NCBI GenBank assembly: GCA_963816745.1
Contig: CAWFLQ010000013.1
Coordinates: 186,001-250,000 of the forward strand
DNA length: 64,000 nucleotides
Reading direction: 5' to 3'
Origin: VAZQ01 sp963816745
Lineage (GTDB): Bacteria; Pseudomonadota; Alphaproteobacteria; Rhizobiales; Xanthobacteraceae
A program made the translations under genes and the position numbers. Under the pieces are notes generated by a model. That model worked only from the letters and a program-made list of their open reading frames with translations. It ran no database searches and was not told the origin of the DNA. Shown here in pieces: positions 46,789 through 54,900 of the stretch (the stretch's first letter is position 1; each line of letters opens with the position of its first letter).

Positions 46789-47163
46789 CTACCGAAATTT
46801 GAACACGCGCGACATCGCGTTGGTGCGGGCCTCGCGCGCGAGCTCCGCCTCCCCGTCGTCGCCGCTCAGGCCCTTGCAGCGCCCCATCCCGCTCTCCTCG
46901 AAGCGGCCGGTGTCGTTGTGGAACACCAGGTGCCGGCATTGGCCCTTCTGATCTGGCGTGAATTGAATCCTCGCCACCGGAATCTTGGCCACCCCTCGCG
47001 CCTCGCCGGTCGGGAATGAGCGCTTCGGCAAGAAGAGACTGGAGAAGGTCAGAAACAGGCACGCGACCAGGATGCCGCCGCAAAAGACCACGTAGGCGGC
47101 CCGTGATACGGCGGGCTCGCCACGGCTGACCGGACGGACGTTGATGGCCGGGCGTTCGTTCAT
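46789..47163 (-). CDS. Single-membrane-span protein, tandem paralogue 2
   Basis: 124 residues: cytoplasmic head with two arginines, membrane helix AAYVVFCGGILVACLFLTFS, then ARIQFTPDQKGQCRHLVFHN, DTGRFEESGMGRCKGLSGDD and TNAMSRVFKFR. It is a tandem duplicate of the gene 39 bases downstream, with divergent heads but a near-identical soluble core. The two are probably one transcript. Function unknown. Confidence 0.77.
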   Translation of the reverse strand: MNERPAINVRPVSRGEPAVSRAAYVVFCGGILVACLFLTFSSLFLPKRSFPTGEARGVAKIPVARIQFTPDQKGQCRHLVFHNDTGRFEESGMGRCKGLSGDDGEAELAREARTNAMSRVFKFR

Positions 47164-47286
47164 GATCCAAGCGCTTTGCGTTCCGACCCACCAAGCTAGC
47201 GTGCCGTCCCTGCCAAAGCCCTAGGCCGTTGCGCGGCATTTTTGCGAAAATCTTAACGATTGCGGAACCGCGAACCGGACCTGCGA

Positions 47287-47958
47287 TCAAGCTCGCCGAC
47301 CGGTCTGCGTGCTCAGCAGGGAGATGCGCCGGAACCAAACCCGCACCTTTTTGGCGATATTGTCGCGAGCGGGTTCCTCGGGGGCGGGCACGAGTTCGGC
47401 GACCTGGGGCGGCGGGATCAGGTCGACGGCGGCAGGATCGGGAAGCTGGGCGGCGGGCTCGACCGGGATCTTGTGAGCGGCGCGTTCGGCCGATTGGCGT
47501 TCGGCGGCGCGGTCCTGGCGGGCGGATCGTTCAACCGCCGCCCGCACGGCGGGAGCGATGCTGTCGAGAAATGCCCGTTCGCGCAGACGGGTAAGTTTCG
47601 CGACCGCCTCCTCGAGCGGGAGCCAGCGCACCGCCTTCACGTCGCGCGCTATGTTGCCAACGGGCTCGCCGATGGCTCGCATCCGCCAGAACTGCACGAT
47701 CTTCGTCTTGTTGCCGACGTCGTGGGACATCGTGCCCAGAAATTCGTGGATGTGGACCTTGTGTCCGACTTCTTCCAGCACCTCGCGCCGCGCGGCGGCG
47801 AGCGCGCTTTCATTGGCGTTGAGTTTTCCTTTGGGAAGCACCCAGCTATTGCATTTTCGCAATTGCACGATCGCGATGACCGGCTCGCGGCCGCTGCGCA
47901 CCACGATGCCGCCGGCCGCGAGAATCGGCGCGCGGGTCTTTTCCCTGCGCTTCTTCAT
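47287..47958 (-). CDS. Nudix hydrolase
   Basis: 223 residues. The Nudix box GKLNANESALAAARREVLEEVGH fits GX5EX7REUXEEXGU and binds the metals that cleave a nucleoside-diphosphate-X substrate. The catalytic domain takes residues 1-140. An extra C-terminal tail of about 80 residues, alanine/proline rich (PPPQVAELVPAPEEPARDN), is unusual and of unknown role. The likely substrate class is diadenosine polyphosphate or a similar dinucleotide. Confidence 0.87.
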   Translation of the reverse strand: MKKRREKTRAPILAAGGIVVRSGREPVIAIVQLRKCNSWVLPKGKLNANESALAAARREVLEEVGHKVHIHEFLGTMSHDVGNKTKIVQFWRMRAIGEPVGNIARDVKAVRWLPLEEAVAKLTRLRERAFLDSIAPAVRAAVERSARQDRAAERQSAERAAHKIPVEPAAQLPDPAAVDLIPPPQVAELVPAPEEPARDNIAKKVRVWFRRISLLSTQTGRRA

Positions 47959-48167
47959 GCAACAGTCCCGGGCCGAAAGGAGGTCGATAACAGGAAATTC
48001 ATAGCCGCACCGAGAGCTCGCACCCGATCACATTGTCGGAGATTCGCCGTTTACTTCCAAATCAAGGACAAATCTTGGACCGAAGGGCAGAGGTTCTTCC
48101 ATAGCGTTGAGACGCAGCCCCCCGAGGCATCGAGATCATCGAGGTCGGACCGGGTCGCGAGAGCCGG

Positions 48168-48863
48168 TCAGCGTACATAGGCGCTGCCGGCCGGCAGCTG
48201 CTCGAGCGCGCCCCGCAAAGCCGTTGGCAGGGGCTCGGTCGAGTAGAACGAGATCACGACCGGCAGCGCGTTGGGCTCGATGAGGTCGGCCAGCACCTGC
48301 TGGTGGCAGGCCCTGACGACGGCGACGTCGTAAGGCTGCTGCATGGCATCGAGGGGATCGACGACCAGGATCAGCGCGTCCACCCGGAGAGTCACGCCGC
48401 GCGCCTGCTCGGCCGCGACGAGCGGCGCCTTCGCCTCCACAAGCCACGCCTTGGCGACGAACGGGTCGGCGGCGAGGCCCGCGCGCAAGGTCTCGATGAG
48501 CGGTGCTGGGCGTGTCGTCGGAAAATGCTCGCCCGCGACAAGGCCATCGTAGACCGATGCATAGGCGTGCATCGCCACCTCGCCGGCGCGCTCCAGCGCG
48601 CCGGTCCAGCGACGGGCGCCCACGCGATCGCCGGTCCTGTCATGGTATTGCATGAGCCGGGCGTAGACGGGCACGCGCCAACTCGCATCCTCCCTGGCGA
48701 GCGCGCGCATGGTCTCGACGGCGCTGGCGTCGCCCTCGGTGAGCCGCGCCGAGGCGTAAGCAAACGTGCTGCTGCGGTCGTCGGCGGCCGCGGCGCGCAA
48801 CGTCGCGAGCTCGGCCAGCCCACGAGCCGGCTCGAGCTTGCGCAGTGCCCGCGCGCGCTGGAG
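48168..48863 (-). pseudogene. C-terminal part of the M48 peptidase gene, behind an in-frame TGA
   Basis: The frame continues without shift past the TGA at 48864: LQRARALRKLEPARGLAELA, then helical repeats (FAYASARLTEGDASAVETM) to LEQLPAGSAYVR. Bacterial M48 proteins often carry such a helical-repeat C-terminal domain, so this is best read as the second half of one gene. An internal methionine start is possible but has no obvious ribosome site. Confidence 0.6.
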
Positions 48864-50054
48864 TCAACGCGCGATCGGCCAGCCGGCAACGGCCTCGGAC
48901 TCGGCCACGAGCAGTGGCGCCTCGATCAGCCGGTGGCGCGCGTGGGCGACCGACCACGCGACCGCGTTCTCCTTGCGCCAGCGCGCGTTGTACTCCGCGG
49001 CGGCGGTCGGCCAAAGGCTACCAAGCAGCACCGAACCTGCCAGCTCTCGGCGCGGCGCGAGGCTTGCGTGCACGCCGAGCGCCGCTGCGCGCTCGGCCAA
49101 CTTCGGATGGGTGTCGAGCCAATCGCCGGAACGCGATTGCTCGGTGGCCGCGATCGTGGCGAGGATATCGCACGGCGTCGCTTCGAAGGCAGCGATCATG
49201 CGTTCCAGAAAATCGTCCGGCGCACTCGGCTCGGCGCACTGCCAACCGTGGATGATGCGCGGGAGCTTTTCGGCCTGCCAGGCATTGAACACGTCGAGCC
49301 GTGCCAGAGCGCGGGTCAATTGCTCGCCGCCGACCGCTCGCGCCGCATCGGCGTCGGCCTCGTACTCGCAGCGGCGCGACCACACCATCGCGCGGCGGCT
49401 GAAAGCCGGAACGAAGCTCTCGGCTATGCTCGCGCCGGCACGGTCGAGTATGCTGCTTTCTTCGTCGATCTCCTCGGCGTGCGAGAGCCAGCCGAGGTGC
49501 GCCCAGTACAGCCAGTGACCGAGCCGTCCATGGCGGCGGGAGAAATGGCCGAACTCGTGAGCGATGACGGCGCGTGCCTCGTCCTTGCCGAGCAGAGCCA
49601 GCAGCGGTACGCCGAGCATCAGCACGCGGCGAGTCCCGAGGAGGCCGAACAGACCGCGCGCCTCGCGCGCGCCGGCATTGACCTCGTCCTCCAGCCGCAC
49701 GTCGATCCGCCGGCCGACATCCAGCTTCGTCTTCAGGTCGTCGAGGGCGGCGTACAGCTCGGGGGCGTCCTTTGGCTCGATCCGCCTGCCGCTGTCGCGA
49801 TATCCGGGCCGCATCACCCAGATCAGCAGCACGATGGCGACGGCGGCCAGCGCGTGGATGAACGTGCTGCTGACGAACAGCGCGCCGACCACGATGGGCA
49901 AGGCGAATGGGACCACGCGCACGAATGTCAGGATCGCATCGCCGGCAAGCGCGAGCAGCGCCAGCCGCATGCGGTAGAGCCCCGGGCGCGCCGCCGCGGC
50001 AGCCTCGAGGCGCCGAAGTTTTTCGGGGGCAGGCGGTGGAAAGGAGATCCGCAT
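48864..50054 (-). CDS. M48 family membrane zinc metallopeptidase (ends at an in-frame stop)
   Basis: 396 residues with two to three membrane helices (about 45-85: FVRVVPFALPIVVGALFVSS, ALAAVAIVLLIWVM). The zinc site is HEFGHFSRRHGRL, and the third ligand is in CEYEADADAARAVGG. These Ste24/HtpX-like enzymes cut or clear membrane proteins. The stop TGA at 48864-48866 follows GWPIAR in the same frame as a further 230 codons of plausible protein, so the original gene probably spanned 48168-50054 (about 629 residues). Confidence 0.85.
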   Translation of the reverse strand: MRISFPPPAPEKLRRLEAAAAARPGLYRMRLALLALAGDAILTFVRVVPFALPIVVGALFVSSTFIHALAAVAIVLLIWVMRPGYRDSGRRIEPKDAPELYAALDDLKTKLDVGRRIDVRLEDEVNAGAREARGLFGLLGTRRVLMLGVPLLALLGKDEARAVIAHEFGHFSRRHGRLGHWLYWAHLGWLSHAEEIDEESSILDRAGASIAESFVPAFSRRAMVWSRRCEYEADADAARAVGGEQLTRALARLDVFNAWQAEKLPRIIHGWQCAEPSAPDDFLERMIAAFEATPCDILATIAATEQSRSGDWLDTHPKLAERAAALGVHASLAPRRELAGSVLLGSLWPTAAAEYNARWRKENAVAWSVAHARHRLIEAPLLVAESEAVAGWPIAR

Positions 50055-50177
50055 CGGTGCGCTGTGGAACGTGCGAAGAGAGGAGGTGATCAGGAGGGCG
50101 TGAGCGTCCGAGACCGCGCGGCCTGCTGCAAGAGAATAGACCGAAGCGACGTGCGCGCGGCGGTAGATGAAGATGGG

Positions 50178-50253
50178 TGGCGCGCCCTACGGGAATCGAA
50201 CCCGTGTTTCCGCCGTGAAAGGGCGGCGTCCTAGACCGCTAGACGAAGGGCGC
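50178..50253 (-). tRNA. tRNA-Glu (anticodon TTC)
   Basis: Cloverleaf on the minus strand: acceptor GCGCCCT pairs with AGGGCGC, D-loop TCTAGCGGTCTAGGAC, anticodon loop CTTTCAC, T-arm ACGGGTTCGATTCCCGT, discriminator G and an encoded CCA at 50178-50180. Confidence 0.95.
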
Positions 50254-50382
50254 AAGAGGCAATGAGCGGTGCCATTTGGCGCGGCGACATATAAAGCCGT
50301 TTTCGCGGTGCGGCAAGGAAGCGTCTTGAGGCCCTCGAAACGGGGCCTCCCGCCGCAGCGGGCCTAGCCACGAGCGGTGGTG

Positions 50383-50838
50383 TCACCACTTCCCGGTGTT
50401 CGGCATGGAGACCCAGGGCTCCTTGGGCGGCAGCGGGTCGCCCTTCTGCAAGAGCTCGATCGAATGCTTGTCGGGCGAGCGCACGAAGGCCATCGTGCCG
50501 TCGCGCGGCGGGCGGTTGATGGTGACGCCAGCCTTCATAAGTTTCTCGCATAGTCCATAAATGTCGTCGACCTCGTAGGCGAGGTGGCCGAAATAGCGTG
50601 CCTCGCCGTAGTCCTCGCTGTCCCAATTGTAGGTCAGCTCGACCAATGGTGCATCGCGGCCATTGCGTTTGCTCTCCGCCACCCGCCCTTCGTCCTCCGG
50701 GGCGGCCAGAAACACGAGCGTGTATCGGTTTTTGTCATCGACCCGGCGGCGTGCCTCCTTGAGGCCGAGCTTGTTGCAGTAGAAGTCGAGCGCTTGATCC
50801 AGATTGCGCACGCGCAGCATGGTGTGCAGATATCTCAT
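50383..50838 (-). CDS. gloA: Lactoylglutathione lyase (glyoxalase I)
   Basis: 151 residues, VOC fold. It isomerises the methylglyoxal-glutathione adduct. All four metal ligands are at the expected places: His5 (MRYLHTMLRVRN), Glu in LVELTYNWDSEDYG, His in GHLAYEVDDIYG, and Glu in HSIELLQKG. The start at 50838 follows AGAGGT. It is divergent from the sirtuin gene with a 53-base gap. Confidence 0.9.
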   Translation of the reverse strand: MRYLHTMLRVRNLDQALDFYCNKLGLKEARRRVDDKNRYTLVFLAAPEDEGRVAESKRNGRDAPLVELTYNWDSEDYGEARYFGHLAYEVDDIYGLCEKLMKAGVTINRPPRDGTMAFVRSPDKHSIELLQKGDPLPPKEPWVSMPNTGKW

Positions 50839-50891
50839 GTTGTGACCTCTTTGCATCGCCTGGCGAAAAAGTGAAACCGAGAGAAGCATAC

Positions 50892-51656
50892 ATGATCGCG
50901 CCCGATCTGGAGACAGCCATCGACAAGCTGCAGGAGTTGGTAGACGACGCGCGCGTGATCGCGCCGTTCACCGGCGCCGGAATTTCCACCGAGTGTGGCA
51001 TTCCGGACTTCCGTTCCCCGGGCGGACTCTGGACGAAAAACAAGCCGATTCAGTTCGACGATTTCCTCGCGAGCCAGGACATGCGCGACGAAGCGTGGCG
51101 GCGGCGCTTCGCCATGGATGCGCATTTTTCCGCCGCGCGGCCGGGCCGTGGACACCTCGCGCTCGCCAGCCTCTATCGCATCGGCAAAGCGCCGGCCGTG
51201 ATCACGCAGAATATCGACAACCTTCATCAAAGCTCCGGAATATCAGCGGAACATGTGATCGAGTTGCATGGCAACAACAGCTACGCCCTGTGCCTTGGCT
51301 GCGGCAAGCGCTACGAGCTGACATGGGTGCGGCAGCGCTTCACCGAGAGCCGAGAGCGCGCGCCCGATTGCGCCGAATGCGGCGGACACATCAAGACGGC
51401 GACGGTCTCATTCGGGCAGGCGATGCCCGAGCGCGAGATGCGACGCGCGGAGCAACTGAGTCTTGACTGTGATCTTTTTCTCGCAGTCGGCTCATCGCTG
51501 GTGGTGTGGCCGGCCGCCGGATTCCCCTTGATGGCCAAACGAAACGGCGCTCGTTTGGCAATTATCAATCGCGAGGCGACCGAATTCGACGAAATCGCCG
51601 ATCTGGTCGTCCGGGAGGACATCGGAACGGTGCTATCTCCTTTCATCGTCCACTGA
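50892..51656 (+). CDS. Sir2 family NAD-dependent protein deacylase
   Basis: 254 residues. NAD-binding GAGIST and PDFRSPGGLW, TQNIDNLHQ, the catalytic histidine in IELHGNNSYALC, and a zinc ribbon CLGC...CAEC. The start MIAPDLETAIDK at 50892 follows GAGAGAAG. It removes acyl groups from lysines, using NAD. The frame is intact. Confidence 0.9.
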   Translation: MIAPDLETAIDKLQELVDDARVIAPFTGAGISTECGIPDFRSPGGLWTKNKPIQFDDFLASQDMRDEAWRRRFAMDAHFSAARPGRGHLALASLYRIGKAPAVITQNIDNLHQSSGISAEHVIELHGNNSYALCLGCGKRYELTWVRQRFTESRERAPDCAECGGHIKTATVSFGQAMPEREMRRAEQLSLDCDLFLAVGSSLVVWPAAGFPLMAKRNGARLAIINREATEFDEIADLVVREDIGTVLSPFIVH

Positions 51657-51675
51657 TTCGGCGATGGAGGTAAAG

Positions 51676-51747
51676 ATGTACACAGCCTTCCACCTCTTTT
51701 GGGCCGCAATTGCATTTTGGCCTTTCCCGTTCGCCGCCGAATGGTAA
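51676..51747 (+). CDS. Candidate 23-residue hydrophobic microprotein
   Basis: The ATG at 51676 lies five bases behind a strong GGAGGT ribosome site. The product is MYTAFHLFWAAIAFW followed by PFPFAAEW: 23 residues, almost entirely hydrophobic, with three tryptophans and five phenylalanines, long enough to span a membrane once. It lies 19 bases after the sirtuin stop and before the cold-shock gene. There is no homology evidence; support is the ribosome site, composition and clean stop. Confidence 0.5.
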   Translation: MYTAFHLFWAAIAFWPFPFAAEW

Positions 51748-51829
51748 TCTTGTGGACTACAAGATTCGAAGCGCGCACAAGAAGCGCTGAGACCGAGAAG
51801 CGCCAGGGCTGCGGCGGCGTTGGGGCGTC

Positions 51830-52435
51830 ATGACGTCGGACGGAATTGAATCGAAGGGGCCGGGCGGCGGTTTGGGGATTGGCCGCGCCACGGGTGTCGA
51901 TATTGGTGACGAGACGGCGAGCGTTATCGAGCTCACCGGCGTCATCAAATGGTTCGATGTATCCAAAGGCTATGGATTCATCGTGCCCGACAACGGGATG
52001 CCCGATATTCTCCTGCACGTGACGTGCCTGCGGCGCGACGGCTTCCAGGTCGCGTATGAAGGTGCGCGCGTCGTGGTCGAGGTTCTGCAACGCGCCCGCG
52101 GCCTGCAGGCGTTTCGCGTTCTCTCCATGGACGAGTCGACGGCTGTGCATCCGGCGCAGATGCCCCCGCCGCGCACCCATGTGACGGTGACGGCGACCAG
52201 CGGGCTCGAACGGGCGCAGGTGAAGTGGTTCAACCGGCTGCGCGGGTTCGGCTTCCTTACTCGCGGCGAGGGTACGCCCGACATTTTCGTGCATATGGAG
52301 ACATTGCGCCGGTACGGCCTGACCGAATTGCGCCCGGGCCAGTTCGTCCTGGTCCGCTTCGGACCCGGGCCGAAGGGCTTGATGGCGGCAGAGGTGCGCC
52401 CCGAAGGCGCACCGCTCGGTCCCGCTTCGCACTGA
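51830..52435 (+). CDS. Two-domain cold-shock protein
   Basis: 201 residues with two CspA-type domains. Domain 1, about 36-98, has the nucleic-acid motif VIKWFDVSKGYGFIVPD. Domain 2, about 125-190, has QVKWFNRLRGFGFLTRGEGT and DIFVHMETLRRYG. Domain 1 has LLHVTC where FVH is usual, so one RNA-binding aromatic is lost. Two-CSD proteins of this length are common in alphaproteobacteria and act as RNA chaperones. Confidence 0.9.
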   Translation: MTSDGIESKGPGGGLGIGRATGVDIGDETASVIELTGVIKWFDVSKGYGFIVPDNGMPDILLHVTCLRRDGFQVAYEGARVVVEVLQRARGLQAFRVLSMDESTAVHPAQMPPPRTHVTVTATSGLERAQVKWFNRLRGFGFLTRGEGTPDIFVHMETLRRYGLTELRPGQFVLVRFGPGPKGLMAAEVRPEGAPLGPASH

Positions 52436-52556
52436 ATTCCAATCAGCCTTATGGTACTCGGCTCCGGCGCTGCAAATCGGCGGTAGCAGGGTTGCGACTA
52501 TCGCCGATGACGTGTAGGTGCGACATGGAGCGTCGCACATTCTGCTATCATTCGCG

Positions 52557-53034
52557 ATGCGTTCGAGGCCCTCGTTCATGCGTCGCCTGCTTTTCGTCCT
52601 GAGCGTGCTTTCCTTCCTGCTCCCGCCGCTCGCCGGCCCCGTCGGCGCGCAGCAACTCCAGCAGCTCGAGATCGTGAGCAAGAACGGAACGCATGTCTTC
52701 GGCGTCGAGATGGCGCTCACGCCCGAAGAGCAATCGAGGGGCCTGATGTTCCGGCGCGAGCTGCCGGAGAAGCAGGGCATGCTGTTCGACTTCAAGCGCG
52801 AGCAGCCGACCAGCTTCTGGATGAAGAACACCTACGTCCCGCTCGACATGATCTTCATCCGCGCCGATGGCCGCATCCTCAATATTGCCGAGAATACGGT
52901 GCCGCTCTCGGAGGCGCTCGTCTCGTCGAGCGGGCCGGTGCGGGCGGTGCTGGAGGTGATCGCCGGCACCAGCCAAGAAGCTCGGCATCGCGCCCGGCGA
53001 CCGCGTGGTGCATCCGATCTTCGGCGGACGCTAG
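52557..53034 (+). CDS. DUF192 family secreted protein (one frameshift)
   Basis: 158 residues after repair. Signal peptide MRRLLFVLSVLSFLLPPLAG (an inner ATG at 52578 may be the start), then VFGVEMALTPEEQSRGLMFR, GMLFDFKREQPTSFWMKNTY and VPLDMIFIRADGRI, the DUF192 core. One extra base near 52976 breaks the frame before KKLGIAPGDRVVHPIFGGR. The stop TAG lies in the CTAG end of a palindromic repeat. Function unknown. Confidence 0.85.
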
Positions 53035-53106
53035 TGTCCCGATTCCGAAGTTTGCACGCATTTGCAGCACGTTCTCATGCGAACTTCGGAATCAAAGGGA
53101 CACTAG
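53031..53106. repeat. Palindromic CTAG-ended repeat element (copy 2)
   Basis: A 76-bp element with terminal arms CTAGTGTCCCGATTCCGAAG and CTTCGGAATCAAAGGGACACTAG-type complement, and a loop of about 28 bases. The left CTAG forms the DUF192 stop codon. It is followed after 13 bases by a second element of the same family. Confidence 0.7.
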
Positions 53107-53119
53107 CAACTCTATGACT

Positions 53120-53197
53120 CTAGTGCCCCTTTTGAACCCGAAGTTCGCAAACGTCCTTGCCGCGATATCTGTGCGAACTTCGGGTTCGGGGCACTAG
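53120..53197. repeat. Palindromic CTAG-ended repeat element (copy 3)
   Basis: A 78-bp element with arms CTAGTGCCCCTTTTGAACCC and GAACTTCGGGTTCGGGGCACTAG-type complement. It is a sister of the adjacent element and of that at 39822; arms differ in sequence, but complementary changes keep the pairing, which implies the hairpin itself is kept. Confidence 0.7.
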
Positions 53198-53302
53198 CTC
53201 CCTGGCCAGCGCAAGCCGCACGGAGCCCCTTACGGCGACGGTGCTCACGGCGTAGACTTGGCTGCATCTGCGCAACGCAAGATGCAGGGCAGGGAGGACT
53301 TC

Positions 53303-54283
53303 ATGAGGCACGCGTTAACCGCGGCCGCCGTGGCGCTCGCCTTCTCGACTCAATCGGCCGTGGCCGATCCGAGCGTGAAGGATTTGGCGGTGCGCACGGA
53401 AATCCGGCCGATCGAGACGCTCACGCTCACGGATCAGCAATTCCTCACCGGCGACAAGAACGGCAAAGCCGTCACGGTAGCCGGTGCGCTGCGATTTCCT
53501 CAGGGGGCGTCCGGCCGATTGCCGGCGGTCATCCTGCTGCACGGCTCTGGCGGCCCGAGTGGCGGCAATGAGCTGTGGTCGAAGCATTTCAACGAAATGG
53601 GAATCGCGTCGTTCCTGATCGACAGCTTTTCGGCACGTGGGCTGACCAGCACGTCCACCGACCAGGCACTCCTCGGCCGCTTCAACATGATCCTCGACGC
53701 CTATCGCGGCGGCGATGTCCTGGCTGTCCATCCGAGGATCGATCCAGCCCGGATCGCGGTGATCGGCTTCTCCCGCGGTGGACAGTCCGCCTTGTATTCG
53801 AGCCTTCGACGCTTTCAGCAGGCCTGGGCGCCGCGCATTACGTTCGCCGCTCACATTCCGCTCTACGCGTCATGCAATCCGACGCTCGTCGGCGACACCG
53901 ACGTGAGTGCAGTCCCCATCCGGCAGTTCCACGGCGCCGCCGACGACTACGTGCCGGTGGCGCCATGCCGCGCCTATTTCGAGCGCCTGCGCGCCGCTGG
54001 ACGGGATGCTCGATTGATCGAGTATCCCGACGCGCACCACGCCTACGACAACCCGCTCGGTGCCAAGACGCCGACCGTGGCGAAGGGCTCGCAAAGCGTC
54101 CGTGCCTGCAAGCTCAAGGAGGAGCCACTCGGCACGATCGTCAACGCGGAAACCGGGCAGCCCTTCACCTACAAGGACCCCTGCGTTCAGACGGACCCCC
54201 ATCTCGGCGCCAACGAGGCGGCGGCGCAGGCGACACGGGTGGCGGTGAAGGAGCTCCTACGAACGGCTTTCAAGCTCGACTAG
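53303..54283 (+). CDS. Secreted dienelactone-hydrolase-like alpha/beta hydrolase
   Basis: 326 residues. The start at 53303 follows GGGAGGA and opens a signal peptide (MRHALTAAAVALAFSTQSAV, cleaved before DPSVKD). The oxyanion region is VILLHGSGGPSGG, the nucleophile elbow GFSRGGQ (Ser), the aspartate in GAADDYVP and the histidine in YPDAHHAYDNP. The family acts on lactones and esters; the substrate is unknown. The frame is intact. Confidence 0.87.
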   Translation: MRHALTAAAVALAFSTQSAVADPSVKDLAVRTEIRPIETLTLTDQQFLTGDKNGKAVTVAGALRFPQGASGRLPAVILLHGSGGPSGGNELWSKHFNEMGIASFLIDSFSARGLTSTSTDQALLGRFNMILDAYRGGDVLAVHPRIDPARIAVIGFSRGGQSALYSSLRRFQQAWAPRITFAAHIPLYASCNPTLVGDTDVSAVPIRQFHGAADDYVPVAPCRAYFERLRAAGRDARLIEYPDAHHAYDNPLGAKTPTVAKGSQSVRACKLKEEPLGTIVNAETGQPFTYKDPCVQTDPHLGANEAAAQATRVAVKELLRTAFKLD

Positions 54284-54345
54284 GTCCGGCATGTTGCCGG
54301 CTTGCTGGCCAAATCCGAACCGTGTATCGAGTGGCCGTGCGGCGC

Positions 54346-54422
54346 CGGGGTATGGCGCAGCCTGGTAGCGCGGAAGTTTTGGGTACTTCAGGTCGCAGGT
54401 TCGAATCCTGCTGCCCCGACCA
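54346..54422 (+). tRNA. tRNA-Pro (anticodon TGG)
   Basis: Acceptor CGGGGTA pairs with TGCCCCG, anticodon stem GAAGT/ACTTC with loop TTTGGGT, T-arm GCAGGTTCGAATCCTGC, discriminator A and an encoded CCA. A T-run follows at 54431, a possible weak terminator. Confidence 0.95.
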
Positions 54423-54460
54423 CGCCGCACTTTTTTGAGAGCGAGCACAAGCGATCCATC

Positions 54461-54767
54461 ATGACCGCACGCATCTACAAGCCAGCCAAGACCGCGATGC
54501 AGTCCGGCACCGCCAAGACCAAGGAATGGGTGCTCGACTACGAGCCCGAGCAGCCGCGCGAGATCGAGCCGCTGATGGGCTGGACCAGCTCGGGCGACAT
54601 GCGCCAGCAGGTGCGGCTGCAGTTTCGACACCTCCGAGGAGGCGATCGCCTATTGCGAGCGCAACGGCATCGCGTATCAGGTGTCCGAGCCCAAGGCGTC
54701 CGCGCGCCGCACGATGTCCTATTCCGACAATTTCGCCTTCAAGCGCCGCGATCCCTGGACGCACTGA
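54461..54767 (+). CDS. Complex I accessory subunit, NDUFS4-like (ETC_C1; one frameshift)
   Basis: 101 residues after removing one extra base near 54623: MTARIYKPAKTAMQSGTAKT, KEWVLDYEPEQPREIEPLMG, WTSSGDMRQQVRLQFDTSEE and AIAYCERNGIAYQVSEP, ending KRRDPWTH. This is the NDUFS4/NDUFA4-type subunit of NADH dehydrogenase found in alphaproteobacteria, docked near the flavin module. Its position straight after tRNA-Pro is typical of Rhizobiales. Confidence 0.88.
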
Positions 54768-54780
54768 TTCCAGGTCATGT

Positions 54781-54900
54781 TGTAGGATGGGTGGAGCGCG
54801 CGTTTGCGCGCGATACCCATCATCTCTTCACGAGCACAGCCGTTGCGATGGGTATCGCCATGAGGGCGCAAGCGCCCTCATGCGCTCCACCCATCCTACA
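54781..54900. repeat. 120-bp repeat with TGTAGGATGGGTGGAGC inverted ends
   Basis: The ends TGTAGGATGGGTGGAGCGC and GCGCTCCACCCATCCTACA are perfect complements. Inside are two smaller hairpins (GCGCGCGTTTGCGCGC and GAGGGCGCAAGCGCCCTC) and GATACCCATC paired with GATGGGTATC. This matches a repeat family found in Bradyrhizobium and relatives. The right end supplies the stop codon of the POT transporter gene. Confidence 0.75.

Noticed and set aside
48864..48866. Selenocysteine or programmed readthrough at the in-frame TGA
   Set aside because: The TGA lies outside the catalytic domain, there is no stem-loop resembling a SECIS directly after it, and M48 peptidases have no known selenocysteine.
53031..53197. 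Insertion sequence
   Set aside because: The paired hairpins contain no transposase and are under 170 bases; they fit REP/MITE-like repeats instead.
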